A DNA stretch of 64,000 nt from Salinibacillus aidingensis (GTDB lineage Bacteria > Bacillota > Bacilli > Bacillales > Alkalibacillaceae): contig NZ_BAAADO010000008.1 in NCBI RefSeq assembly GCF_039522525.1, forward strand, positions 1 to 64,000, in the 5' to 3' direction. Position numbers and translations under genes: made by a program. Below are positions 17,840 through 26,165 of the stretch, one piece after another (positions within the stretch are counted from its first letter, which is position 1; every line of letters starts with the position of its first letter). Below the pieces are notes generated by a model. It searched no databases. It was not told the origin of the DNA and was given only the letters and a program-made list of their open reading frames with translations.

Positions 17840-18104
17840 AGAGTACCATATTTTGTCATGGACATTCGTCGGCTATATTTCCTGCTTTTCATGGTGAACT
17901 CACTTATTTTTATGCGAAAAAAGGCTTATACACTTACTGGAATGAGCGTCATGAAATAATATAAACTATCATCAATCAGAATGATATAGAAGAATTCCTT
18001 TTATCAATCTTCGTACATTCCCACTTCTATTTTTTATAAAAAGGGACTTACGACTGTCATGACACTGTTCCATCCACTGACACTTAGAAAAATGGGGTAA
18101 ATGT
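17840..18104. other. Intergenic region, no gene seen
   Basis: AT-rich, with stops in all frames. I see no repeat-family member and no clear promoter. Confidence 0.4.
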
Positions 18105-18251
18105 ATGTTGACGATATATCTGGTCCGTCATGGGGAAACGCATTCGAACAAGGCCAAATTTAATCGCCCACCTCTTCCCTTTCTCCTTAAAACTGATACA
18201 AAAAAACACCCGGCACGCCAAAAAGACACTTATCTTGGTTACCTTATTTAA
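18105..18251 (+). pseudogene. Remnant of a histidine phosphatase (phosphoglycerate mutase-like) gene
   Basis: The frame starts MLTIYLVRHGETHSNKAKFN, the unmistakable RHGE phosphohistidine motif of the histidine phosphatase superfamily. It loses similarity after about 20 residues and stops after 48 codons. Family members exceed 180 residues, so only the 5-prime end survives. The junction runs into sequence (CACCCGGCACGCC) resembling a GGTACC-family arm, hinting that a repeat marks the break point. Confidence 0.7.
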
Positions 18252-18291
18252 GCTGATCCATCAATAATTAAATCCACGTCTGGTTAGACTG

Positions 18292-18336
18292 ATGAAGGAC
18301 ATTTTATTTGCTAACCTGCTGAATTATGTCCTTCAT
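18292..18336. repeat. 11-bp perfect inverted repeat
   Basis: ATGAAGGACAT (18292-18302) is inversely repeated at 18326-18336. The same TGAAGGACA core recurs nearby, at 18381 (inverted) and 19251. Confidence 0.4.
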
Positions 18337-18419
18337 TATATGTGTGAAAGTCCTTTGACCTGGAATTTTAACGCCTTACGTCCTTCATCCAGCTTATGAC
18401 GGACAATTATATTTTCTCG

Positions 18420-18542
18420 TCACTTCCTTCTGGCCTTCATTAACCCCATTCCAACTAAAATGAAAGACATTAAATAAATTCCCTGCCAATCGTTTAAACT
18501 ACTGAAGAAAAGCACTTGCCTGGCTGATGTTATTTTTACCAC
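18420..18542 (-). CDS. Possible 40-residue membrane peptide
   Basis: A GTG-initiated frame reads VVKITSARQVLFFSSL then DWQGIYLMSFILVGMGLMKARRK. It has a hydrophobic helix and a basic end, like a small membrane protein. The frame stays open six codons further upstream, and the ribosome binding site (AAGGG) is 13 bases away, so the start is unsure. It may be the tail of a decayed gene. Confidence 0.25.
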   Translation of the reverse strand: MVKITSARQVLFFSSLNDWQGIYLMSFILVGMGLMKARRK

Positions 18543-18624
18543 ACTCAGTATGATTATCCCTTAAGATGTTCATCGGATTATACCCCCTACACAAGCAAGT
18601 ATGAATTTCATACAAGCAAATCAT

Positions 18625-18662
18625 TTGCAGATTGCTTCGTATCCAGATTATAATAATTATAA
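18625..18662 (+). promoter_or_regulatory. sigma-A promoter overlapped by a PerR box (dps)
   Basis: A -35 TTGCAG (18625-18630) and -10 TATAAT (18649-18654) with an 18-bp spacer lie upstream of dps. TTATAATAATTATAA at 18648-18662 matches the PerR consensus TTATAATNATTATAA exactly and covers the -10. A second AT-rich half-like palindrome follows. This predicts peroxide or iron-controlled repression. Confidence 0.85.
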
Positions 18663-18715
18663 ATTAATAATTATTATATTTTATAACCAGAGAAGTTTTG
18701 AGGAGGTAAAACATT

Positions 18716-19183
18716 ATGACAAACACAGATGTAAAGGAAGTCTTGAACAAACTGGTAGCTACACAAGGATTATTCTACACACGTCTCCATCAGTTCCATT
18801 GGTATATAAAAGGGCAGCATTTCTTCTCCCTTCATGAAAAATTTGAAGAGCTGTATAACAGTGTATCGGAAAGCATGGATGAAGTAGCCGAACGTCTGCT
18901 GGCTATTGGCGGGCAACCTTACTCCACACTGGGGGAATTCATAGAACATTCCGTTATAGAAGAACGTGCGGAAGATAAAAATCTATCTGAATCGGAAATG
19001 GTCCAGGCCGTTATAAATGACTTTAAAACCTTACGCGATTTCTTATCTGATGGAATTAAGGTAACAGAAGAAAACGGAGATGACGTTTCCAATGACATGC
19101 TGATTGCCATGAAAGGTGATATTGAGAAAAATACCTGGATGTTGCAGGCCTTTCTCGGGAATGACGCTGTGGATAAAAAATAA
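18716..19183 (+). CDS. dps: Dps/MrgA-type DNA-protecting ferritin
   Basis: The 155-residue four-helix protein has the intersubunit ferroxidase residues in LHQFHWYIKGQHFFSLHEKFEELYNSVSESMDEVAERLLAIGG (His, His, Asp, Glu at about residues 25-60). Family dodecamers oxidise Fe2+ with hydrogen peroxide, store iron and protect DNA. The ATG is preceded by GAGGAGG. The exact PerR box in its promoter fits the MrgA subgroup of Bacillus. A terminator follows 5 bp after the stop. The overlapping frame from 18601 is a shadow. Confidence 0.9.
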   Translation: MTNTDVKEVLNKLVATQGLFYTRLHQFHWYIKGQHFFSLHEKFEELYNSVSESMDEVAERLLAIGGQPYSTLGEFIEHSVIEERAEDKNLSESEMVQAVINDFKTLRDFLSDGIKVTEENGDDVSNDMLIAMKGDIEKNTWMLQAFLGNDAVDKK

Positions 19184-19188
19184 ATCAC

Positions 19189-19222
19189 AACAAGGTTGGG
19201 TAAGTGTCCAACCTTGTTTTTT
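19189..19222 (+). terminator. Terminator of dps
   Basis: AACAAGGTTGG pairs with CCAACCTTGTT across an eight-base loop and is followed by seven T residues. Confidence 0.9.
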
Positions 19223-19318
19223 TGCCTGAGCCAGTCCATATTCCGGGGATGAAGGACAATTTGTGTGACTGGCATCAATTTTAATTTTGGCCATTAAGCA
19301 CCCATTCATAAAAAAATA

Positions 19319-19360
19319 TACCCGGTACCTTCACGCAAAAAAAGGTTAATCCTTTTTTGT
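19319..19360. repeat. GGTACC-family arm followed by a T-rich hairpin
   Basis: A TACCCGGTACC block at about 19319-19329 is followed by a hairpin in which CTTCAC and CAAAAAAAGG pair with CCTTTTTTG and GTTGAAG. The hairpin could terminate transcription in either direction. Confidence 0.4.
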
Positions 19361-19443
19361 GTTGAAGTTATTATAGTTACAGGGCATATAAGTATAATGA
19401 TATGGTATTTATATTACATACATATAGAAAGGTGTGATGTCTT

Positions 19444-19522
19444 ATGGCATATAAACTAAATCAAGATAACAAAGTAGGTTTTGTCTTTTGAAAAAGTTAA
19501 TGCAGAGGAGATGTCACATTGA
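19444..19522 (+). pseudogene. Short upstream ORF with frameshift, coupled to the GNAT gene
   Basis: An ATG after AAAGGTGTG encodes 15 residues (MAYKLNQDNKVGFVF) and stops at 19491 after a TTTT run. Shifting one base at that run continues EKVNAEEMSH and stops at a TGA overlapping the TTG start of the acetyltransferase gene. This precise coupling suggests the joined 25-residue peptide was, or is, a real translated leader. Confidence 0.45.
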
Positions 19523-20088
19523 AATTGACAGAAGAAACATTTGAGATTGTTTCAGAAACAGAAAGATTAGTCATTAGACCTTTAAGGAAAGATGATTATA
19601 AAAATTGGCTAAATGAATTTGAAAACCGGTTTCCATCCCAACATCGACACGATAAAGGGAAAATAGACATGAGTCAATGCACACAGGAATGGTTTCATAA
19701 TCTGGTAGATAAACATCAAGATTTATCACTTAAAGATATTGCTAACGTGTTTGGTGTATTTAGAAAAGAAGACGGAACACATCTAGGTATGGTTGATTTT
19801 TCAACATTAGCAAGAGATGACTTCCAATGGGGAAGGATAGGTTATTCCATCCATAATCAATATTGGAGAAAAGGTTATGGGAAAGAAGCTGTTAAAGAAG
19901 CTCTTAATATTGCTTTTAATCATTTGAATTTCCATCGTATAGAAGCCCATATCAATATAGATAATTCTGCTTCATACAATCTGGCATCGAGTGTAGGGAT
20001 GAAATATGAGTTTACAAGAAGAGGTTTTATTTTTGAATTTGGAGGATGGACAGATAATTTAATTTATTATAAAAACTCTATTGGCTGA
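19519..20088 (+). CDS. GNAT-family acetyltransferase (RimJ/RimL type)
   Basis: The 189-residue protein matches the RimJ/RimL-like Acetyltransf_3 layout: ETERLVIRPLRKDDYKNW (11-28), GRIGYSIHNQYWRKGYGKEAVKEAL (acetyl-CoA motif, about 108-132), HRIEAHINIDNSASYNLASSVGMKYE (140-165) and a final aromatic stretch. Substrate is unknown; relatives acetylate ribosomal protein N-termini or small amines. The start is TTG with GAGGAG eight bases upstream, overlapped by the stop of a short leader frame. Confidence 0.8.
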   Translation: MKLTEETFEIVSETERLVIRPLRKDDYKNWLNEFENRFPSQHRHDKGKIDMSQCTQEWFHNLVDKHQDLSLKDIANVFGVFRKEDGTHLGMVDFSTLARDDFQWGRIGYSIHNQYWRKGYGKEAVKEALNIAFNHLNFHRIEAHINIDNSASYNLASSVGMKYEFTRRGFIFEFGGWTDNLIYYKNSIG

Positions 20089-20241
20089 TCCATTCAACCG
20101 AAAAGGCGATTGTTCACTAAGAACAGTCGCTTTTTCACTAAAGGACAGTAGTGTAATGAGATTGGATACTTATGTATGGATTTTGTCTTTCTTAATCATT
20201 ATATCAATTCTTTCCAATCCCATTACTGGAAGGTGATTAAA

Positions 20242-20905
20242 ATGAAAAAATTATGTTGTTTCTTTATGTTAATAAAATTATAACAAAATCAATAACCTAA
20301 TCATTGATGCTTTAAAAAAATCAACTGATGAACTTCCCTCCAGAGAAAATAAAGTAGTATACATACTCCCTGCCAATCCAGATGATGCAGCTACTATGAA
20401 ATGGATGAAAGGTGTTTCAGGAATAGCGTGGAACAAAGACTTTATTCTCATTCAAATTGCTCCACCTTTTTTTGATGAGAATAGTTTAAAGAATACTGTT
20501 GCTCATGAATATCATCATTCTGTTTTCTTTGAAAATAATGATAATAGTAGCAGCTTAACATTGTTGGAGGAGGTTATGTTGGAAGGTAGAGCGGACACGT
20601 TTGCGCGACTTATGTATCCATCAACCGAGACACCTTGGAGCGATTTTTCATCGCAACATTTAGAGGAAACAACTTGGAAAGCTTTTAGAGAGAATTTAAA
20701 CTCTACCGATGCTTCAATAAAAGATGATTTTTTCTACGGTAATTCGAGTAGGGGAATTCCAGATAGGTCCAGTTATAAAATAGGTAACAAAATTATGGAT
20801 CGCTTTATTCAAAAAAATCCAGATGTATCTATTGCTGAGTGGACTGAAATGTCAGCAGATGAAATACTTAATAAAAGTAAGTTTGAGGAATTGAACAATG
20901 GTTAA
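20242..20905 (+). pseudogene. DUF2268-type predicted zinc protease, N-terminally broken
   Basis: The long frame (open from about 20271, first ATG 20396) contains TVAHEYHHSVFFEN, an HExxH zinc motif, and a downstream EEVMLEGRADTFA with the third ligand. This fits DUF2268 putative metalloproteases. A ribosome binding site and ATG at 20242 start a signal-like MKKLCCFFMLIKL that stops at once in another frame. Between this and the protease domain, residues expected in full-length members are missing. The gene is therefore frameshifted and deleted at its 5-prime end. The catalytic part is intact but lacks an evident start or export signal. Confidence 0.65.
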
Positions 20906-21209
20906 CAGACGTGTTGTAAATATGAATGAACCGTGTACTTCTTCAGCCTTTTTGATTTTCCCAGACAAAATCCGGGCCTATGTTTTTGTCCCTTTCATGA
21001 AAGAAAATCGTTAAATAATATTCGTGGAAAAGGCTAGGGACTGCAAGGGATGTCTTTGATGCCGTGTTATTTTTACTTTTAGAGTGCAAACTGGATTACT
21101 GGTCAGGTACGAATGTCATCGCACTACTTGTCTATCGCAACAAAGCAGTAAAATAGAGGTTGTAAATATATTGGAAAGTCATCGGCAGCCGTCGATGACT
21201 TCTAAGTAA
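20906..21209. other. Gap with a 45-codon gene remnant and a hairpin
   Basis: The plus frame 21019-21156 is open and protein-like (DVFDAVLFLLLECKLDYWSG, then NVIALLVYRNKAVK) but has no start codon, so it looks like a C-terminal gene fragment. AAGTCATCG and CGATGACTT (about 21176-21201) form a hairpin likely to terminate the minus-strand genes that follow. Confidence 0.35.
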
Positions 21210-21449
21210 TTAACCGACCATTTTCATTGTAATCCCAGCAGTCAGAACAAGAGCAAAAGCAATATAGATATATCCGCCTTTCTCTTGTCTGTCCCTGAGT
21301 TTTTCGACTCCTCCGAGTAAAGACATCACAGCCAGAAAGGAAAAGAGGATATACGCAGGCCATTCAATTTTTTCAATAAAAAAATGATAAACAGCCATAC
21401 CAATCCCTAAAATGGCAATCCCAATGTTTAGTTTTCTAATAATTTTCAA
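21210..21449 (-). CDS. Small membrane protein
   Basis: The 79-residue product has three hydrophobic segments (about 8-25, 29-46 and 60-77), with EKLRDRQEKGGYIY in between. The start is TTG about nine bases after GGGAGG. It is the last of three minus-strand genes spaced about 40 bp apart, probably one transcript. I do not recognise the family. Confidence 0.55.
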   Translation of the reverse strand: MKIIRKLNIGIAILGIGMAVYHFFIEKIEWPAYILFSFLAVMSLLGGVEKLRDRQEKGGYIYIAFALVLTAGITMKMVG

Positions 21450-21488
21450 AGCAAGCTTCCTCCCTCTATATATTTATTATTTTAATTG

Positions 21489-21716
21489 TTACTTTTTTTT
21501 AGATAGATCATAGAGCAAAATTTTCTTTACATAGAACGATAGTCCAATAAGCAAAATGATAAGCCCAACGATGAATGTAATTAATGGAATATAATTACTG
21601 TCTTCACTAGCTGGGTAAAAATCTGGTAAACCAATCATAAGAATTTTTCCGATGCCAGATAAAGCAATAATTATTAGTCCAGAGCATGTAAATATTGCTG
21701 CAGTTAATTTATCCAA
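21489..21716 (-). CDS. Small two-helix membrane protein
   Basis: The 75-residue product has two hydrophobic helices (about 5-30 and 42-64) flanking a short polar loop (FYPASEDSNYIP) and a KKK end. The start is TTG with GAGGTGGGG six bases upstream. It is the middle gene of a three-gene cluster of membrane or lipoproteins. No family recognised. Confidence 0.5.
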   Translation of the reverse strand: MDKLTAAIFTCSGLIIIALSGIGKILMIGLPDFYPASEDSNYIPLITFIVGLIILLIGLSFYVKKILLYDLSKKK

Positions 21717-21758
21717 TTACAACCCCACCTCTGAGTTATCCATTGATCTTTGATACTG

Positions 21759-22325
21759 TTATCCGTTTATTGAAGAAGCTTTATTCAATTCCTTTTCAAC
21801 CAACTTGAAAACAGAAGAATAGATTCCCTGAACGTTGTCTCGTTGTATTTCGTTGTTTTTCACTGGATAGGAAAATTTCCAGCCCTGATAGCCTTCATCT
21901 GCTCCTTCATACAAAAATCCTGATATGTAGTTTTGTGTGTCGTTAATTTTTTTAGCTGCTTCTTTTTCTTTATAGGAAACAGGATTTTCAAGGTCCTGAA
22001 ACGGTATAGTATTCGCCTTTGACGCTATAAAAAAGGAAGGAGCCCGCTTCTTCTTAAACATTTCTACATACTTCTGGTGTGAAGCATCAGAAAAATGCTC
22101 TTCCCTAATGAATACTGCATCATACTTGTCAGGATGTGAACGATATAATTCCTCTAGTGATAAGGTTTTAAAAATAATCTGTTCCTCCCTGACTTCAGGT
22201 GTTTCCCCAACAACCGCAATCTTTAAGGGTATCCCTTCATATGGCTCTTCAGCTACTTCATTTGACTGACAGGCACCCAAAAATACTAAGGTTCCTATCA
22301 TGACAATTTTAAACCACTTAATCAT
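21759..22325 (-). CDS. Hypothetical lipoprotein
   Basis: The signal peptide MIKWFKIVMIGTLVFLGAC ends in a lipobox (LGAC, Cys19). A soluble domain of about 170 residues follows with an alternating strand-helix pattern (LKIAVVGETPEVREEQIIFKTL, YDAVFIREEHF, APSFFIASK). It faintly resembles small periplasmic-binding or receiver-like folds. The ATG has GGGAAGGTG five bases upstream. First gene of the 21.2-22.3 kb cluster; function unknown. Confidence 0.65.
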   Translation of the reverse strand: MIKWFKIVMIGTLVFLGACQSNEVAEEPYEGIPLKIAVVGETPEVREEQIIFKTLSLEELYRSHPDKYDAVFIREEHFSDASHQKYVEMFKKKRAPSFFIASKANTIPFQDLENPVSYKEKEAAKKINDTQNYISGFLYEGADEGYQGWKFSYPVKNNEIQRDNVQGIYSSVFKLVEKELNKASSING

Positions 22326-22730
22326 AAAAACACCTTCCCTAATCGTTTCTGCACATGCTTGTGTAACAGGAGGCAGATTTGAGGGACTGCCTCATTTATA
22401 AGATGTTATTTTTCATCTTCTGCTACTGTTATTTAATCCTTTTTTGTTCCAATAGCTCAATGATTAGTCACGCTTTCTCTACTGTGGAATAATTTACCTT
22501 ATATTCTAACATATATATCTAAATTTATAAGATTCATTTACTCCTGAACGCCTGACAAATACTTCCTGCATACCATCACAGCAGCCCATTATCCACCGTA
22601 ATACAATTGAAATCAAACTGTATAATCCATACGGCCATTTTCATGATATCTTTGTACAAGTACACCTCGTACCAGTTAGTCATCATATCGTTATTCGTTG
22701 ATTATAAATCTAAAATGTGGAGGCTATTTT
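22326..22730. other. Intergenic region between divergent genes
   Basis: About 400 bp of AT-rich DNA between the lipoprotein gene and a plus-strand gene. It must carry both promoters. I see no RNA gene, repeat-family copy or convincing operator. Confidence 0.4.
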
Positions 22731-23090
22731 ATGGGCGTACATCAGGAAAATAAAAAAGAGGCACACGAGGTCAGAAGTCCATTAAAAAGTGAAATGATAG
22801 AGTATACGCAACTATTAGAAGAAATGAAGATAAAAATAAGTGACTTACCCAGATCCTCACCCAAAAATGCTGATACACGGCAAGAGGCAATATATATGGC
22901 AAAGATGATTTCTGAGAATAAAAATCTCTCAACCTTTGTAAATGAAAAGAAGAAGCTGACACGAAAGGAACTTAAACAATTTCCCGTTGAACACCATAAA
23001 TTGCTGAAGAAATATAAAACGTATATTATGGCCTGGTGGATTATTTACGCCAAGGATTTTACCCACATCAAAAGTTATATAAACCTCTAA
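22731..23090 (+). CDS. Hypothetical basic helical protein
   Basis: The 119-residue product is lysine-rich and largely helical, with no signal or membrane segment. The ATG at 22731 follows GGAGG; the longer frame from 22698 is rejected because it overlaps that site. The C-terminal part (KKLTRKELKQFPVEHHKLLKKYKTYIMAWWIIYAKDF) could be a nucleic-acid-binding helix bundle, but I recognise no family. It has its own strong terminator. Confidence 0.55.
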   Translation: MGVHQENKKEAHEVRSPLKSEMIEYTQLLEEMKIKISDLPRSSPKNADTRQEAIYMAKMISENKNLSTFVNEKKKLTRKELKQFPVEHHKLLKKYKTYIMAWWIIYAKDFTHIKSYINL

Positions 23091-23130
23091 CGAAGACAAT
23101 ACATACAAACACAGTATTGTCTTCGTTTTT
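23091..23130 (+). terminator. Terminator
   Basis: CGAAGACAATAC pairs exactly with GTATTGTCTTCG, followed by TTTTT, immediately after the stop codon. Confidence 0.9.
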
Positions 23131-23169
23131 ATATGGGTGTTTTACCCTTCATCATCTACCAGTGCAAAA

Positions 23170-23219
23170 AATACCCGGCACCACAATAGGACGATTGTCC
23201 ATTGGAGGTACCGGGTACA
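23170..23219. repeat. GGTACC-family palindrome
   Basis: TACCCGGCACC pairs with GGTACCGGGTA, with inner AATAGGAC/GTCCATT pairing, making a long hairpin next to the oxidoreductase stop codon. Confidence 0.6.
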
Positions 23220-23225
23220 TAAGGA

Positions 23226-24242
23226 TTACTTTAAGTTTTTAACTCCTGTTTCCAGCATTTCAATCAGGAGAATGGTCTGTTCATCTGTAATGGTTTTATC
23301 TTTTCCGTTTACGATAGCTTCATATAAATCATCATATACTCTGCCATAGTCACCATTTACGGATTTTACTTTTTCTTCGTGGATAGTTTCCTCTTCATCC
23401 ATATACGTCAGTACACCATAATGATTTAAGGTATCTACACCAAAGTCCTTGTTATCAGGCATATAAAACATCTTCAAATGTTCTTCCTGACGATCGACGG
23501 TTTCTTTTATAAAAGAACCCTTCTTCCCATGAACGACGAAGCTTGGTCTTTGTTTAAGTCTGAAATAACTGGATTTTACAGATACTTTAAGCTTCCCATA
23601 ATACAAATCCAAGTCGAAATAGTCATTCATTCTTCCTTCACCTAATAATTGCCTTACATCGTAATGTACATGGTCCGGCTTGCCAAAATAGCTGATGACC
23701 TGGTCTAATGTATGACAGGCATGCTCATATAAAAAGGACCTGACAGGATCAAAGGAATGAACAGACTCAGGTACTTCCGGACGAAAATAATCAAAGTGCA
23801 TTTCCACTTCCAATAAGTCCCCTAATTTTCCTTCTTCAATCACCTTTTGGACGGTTAAAAAGTCACTATCAAAACGTCTATTTTGATAGCCCTGAACAAT
23901 TAATCCTTTCTCTTTTGCCAAAGCAAATATTTCTTTTGCCTCTTCTGATGTTTCCATAAAAGGCTTTTCAACCAGACAGTTTTTGTTATGTTCCAGTACT
24001 AATTTTGCGTATTCATAATGACTGTCAAGCTTGGTGCAAATGACGATGAGTTGAATGTCCTTGTCATTTAATAATTCATCCAAATCTGACGTGTACTTTA
24101 CTCCTTCAATTGGATCCCAGCGATCATGATCAGGGTTTCGCCGGTAAATGGTTTTCACGTTTATGTTCTCTCTTTGCTGGACGAATGGCAAATGATATCG
24201 ATTTGTACTTTTTCCATTTCCAATATAACCGATTGTTAGCAT
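23226..24242 (-). CDS. Gfo/Idh/MocA-family oxidoreductase
   Basis: The 338-residue protein has an N-terminal Rossmann domain starting MLTIGYIGNGKSTNRYHLPF, the VICTK segment and the family's lysine in CLVEKPFMET (about residues 89-98). A C-terminal alpha/beta domain has EHACHTLDQVISYFG, where the His and Asp are typical of the active site. It is NAD(P)-dependent, acting on a sugar or polyol. The nucleotide motif GNGKS is atypical versus GxGxxG. It lies after the PTS operon in the same direction but behind a hairpin, so it may be separately transcribed. Confidence 0.8.
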   Translation of the reverse strand: MLTIGYIGNGKSTNRYHLPFVQQRENINVKTIYRRNPDHDRWDPIEGVKYTSDLDELLNDKDIQLIVICTKLDSHYEYAKLVLEHNKNCLVEKPFMETSEEAKEIFALAKEKGLIVQGYQNRRFDSDFLTVQKVIEEGKLGDLLEVEMHFDYFRPEVPESVHSFDPVRSFLYEHACHTLDQVISYFGKPDHVHYDVRQLLGEGRMNDYFDLDLYYGKLKVSVKSSYFRLKQRPSFVVHGKKGSFIKETVDRQEEHLKMFYMPDNKDFGVDTLNHYGVLTYMDEEETIHEEKVKSVNGDYGRVYDDLYEAIVNGKDKTITDEQTILLIEMLETGVKNLK

Positions 24243-24285
24243 GGCAGCCTCCTTATATATATGTAGTCTGTTTGATTGAATGATA

Positions 24286-24338
24286 AGAAAAGCACCTCCT
24301 TAGTTGATTGGCTTTATGATACAAGGAGGCGCTTCTCT
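24286..24338 (-). terminator. Terminator of the mannose-family PTS operon
   Basis: AGAAAAGCACCTCCTT pairs with AAGGAGGCGCTTCTCT around a 20-base loop, about 55 bp past the IID stop codon. Confidence 0.65.
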
Positions 24339-24393
24339 ATTTGTTTACCTTAATTGTCTATCTTTTAAAAAAGCTGTGATAATGTTCTATTTA

Positions 24394-25305
24394 TTACATA
24401 ATGCCTAGTACGTGGAAGACAACACCTAATACGAACAAGCCTAGAATCATAGCAATTGGAGACACTTTCTTCCGTAGTAACCACATACAGAGAAGGGTTA
24501 ATGCCAATCCGCCTAAACCAGGAATTAAGCTATCCAGGTTGTCCTGTAAAGTAGTTACATTCGTATCCGTTAATGACCGGCCGTTGTCATACTGCTGCAG
24601 TGCCGTTTTCACTCCTTCTGTCCCGGCAGGTAAGCTGCTCCAATCAATATAGGCACCTTCATTTAACTCAACCTCTGATACAGTTGGCGTGAACGTGACA
24701 GACACCCAGCGGTTAACTAAGGCCCCGAGTATGAACATACCGAGCAATGACGCTCCCTTAGTAATATCTTTAAGCATTCCGCCGGATAAGTCTTCTGTAA
24801 TTTTAGAACCAGCTTTATAACCAAGTTCCTGTGAATACCACATGAAGCCCATACGAATAAGGTTCCATAATACGAAATAAAGAATAGGTCCAAGGATGTT
24901 TCCGCTCATAGCAAGAGAAGCCGCTAATGCACCGAGGATTGGTTTAAGGGTAAACCAGAACATTGGGTCCCCGATACCTGCTAATGGCCCCATCATACCG
25001 ACTTTTACCCCTTGAATAGCCGTGTTGTCAACCGGAGCACCATTTGCACGTTCTTCTTCAAGAGCTAACGTTACACCTAAAACAGGTGAAGCTACATATG
25101 GATGTGTATTAAAGAACTCTAAGTGACGTTGAAGGGCGGCAGAGCGATCTTCCTTTGTTTTATATAATCTTTTGATCGCAGGGATCATTGAGAATGCCCA
25201 GCCACCGTTTTGCATACGTTCATAGTTCCAGGAACCTTGAATGAACGTTGAACGCCACCAAATAGAAATACGATCTCTTTTTGTTAATTTCATTTCTTGA
25301 TCCAT
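24394..25305 (-). CDS. manZ: Mannose-family PTS permease subunit IID
   Basis: The 303-residue protein follows the EIID-Man layout. It has cytoplasmic helices with QGSWNYERMQNGGWAFSMIPAI and ALEEERANG, then GVKVGMMGPLAGIGDPMFW, the family signature. C-terminal membrane segments come last (about 265-303). With IIC it forms the membrane channel that imports a hexose, phosphorylated via IIAB. It is 18 bp after the IIC gene. The region at about residues 195-245 is a loop insertion common in this group. Confidence 0.92.
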   Translation of the reverse strand: MDQEMKLTKRDRISIWWRSTFIQGSWNYERMQNGGWAFSMIPAIKRLYKTKEDRSAALQRHLEFFNTHPYVASPVLGVTLALEEERANGAPVDNTAIQGVKVGMMGPLAGIGDPMFWFTLKPILGALAASLAMSGNILGPILYFVLWNLIRMGFMWYSQELGYKAGSKITEDLSGGMLKDITKGASLLGMFILGALVNRWVSVTFTPTVSEVELNEGAYIDWSSLPAGTEGVKTALQQYDNGRSLTDTNVTTLQDNLDSLIPGLGGLALTLLCMWLLRKKVSPIAMILGLFVLGVVFHVLGIM

Positions 25306-25323
25306 TTTATGTTCTCCTCCTTC

Positions 25324-26130
25324 TTAGTAAGAATCTATAATGTCGCCAATCGGGTCACCTGTGTTTCCGTTCCCACCATTACCTGACCCGCCTTGCTTGG
25401 AAAGAGCTAAATAAATAAGTGCCAGCGATACACCGATAATACCTAGTCCCATCAAAGTAATTTCTGTAATGGTCGCTAATACGAAACCGATAGCAAAGAA
25501 TGGCCATACTTCTTTTGTAGCCATCATGTTAATAACCATTGCATAACCAACAGCTACGACCATTCCTCCGCCGATCGCCAAACCGTCTGTCAGCCAGGAT
25601 GGCATAGATTCAAGCAGGTTTCTTACCGGACTTGCACCAATAGCGATAATTAATGCAGCTGGGATGGCAATACGTAAACCTTGCATAATAATAGCGATGA
25701 TATGCCAAAATTCAATGGTTCTGATTTTACCTTCTTTTGCTGCAGCATCCATTAAATGGGCCAATCCAGTTGCAATCGTACGAACGATGATGGTTAATAA
25801 CAAACCTGCAACCGCAAGTGGAACAGCAATCGCAATTGCAGACGAAACACCGGCTTCACCTTGTCCACTTAAAACTAATATGATTGCAGAGGCAACTGAT
25901 GCTAACGCTGCATCCGGTGCTACGGCTGCTCCGATATTTGCCCAGCCTAAAGCGATCATTTGCAGGGTACCACCTAAGATAAGGGATGGCCCTAAGTTTC
26001 CTGTTACTAAGCCGATTAATGTACAAGCAATAATTGGCTGGTGAAAATGAAATTCATCCAAGATCCCTTCCACACCAGCTAAAAATGCTATGATAATAAC
26101 TAATATGATTTGAATAATCGTCAAATCCAT
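25324..26130 (-). CDS. manY: Mannose-family PTS permease subunit IIC
   Basis: The 268-residue multi-span protein has EIIC-Man features: AFLAGVEGILDEFHFHQPIIACTLIGLVTGN at the start, then GGTLQMIALGWANIGAAVAPDAALASVASAI. About eight hydrophobic segments follow. It ends in a Gly/Asn-rich tail (GGSGNGGNGNTGDPIGD). It is the sugar-translocating unit with IID. It lies 35 bp after IIAB, clearly one operon. Confidence 0.93.
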   Translation of the reverse strand: MDLTIIQIILVIIIAFLAGVEGILDEFHFHQPIIACTLIGLVTGNLGPSLILGGTLQMIALGWANIGAAVAPDAALASVASAIILVLSGQGEAGVSSAIAIAVPLAVAGLLLTIIVRTIATGLAHLMDAAAKEGKIRTIEFWHIIAIIMQGLRIAIPAALIIAIGASPVRNLLESMPSWLTDGLAIGGGMVVAVGYAMVINMMATKEVWPFFAIGFVLATITEITLMGLGIIGVSLALIYLALSKQGGSGNGGNGNTGDPIGDIIDSY

Positions 26131-26165
26131 GATGATTAATCCTCCTTTTTCTCTGATAAATAGGA

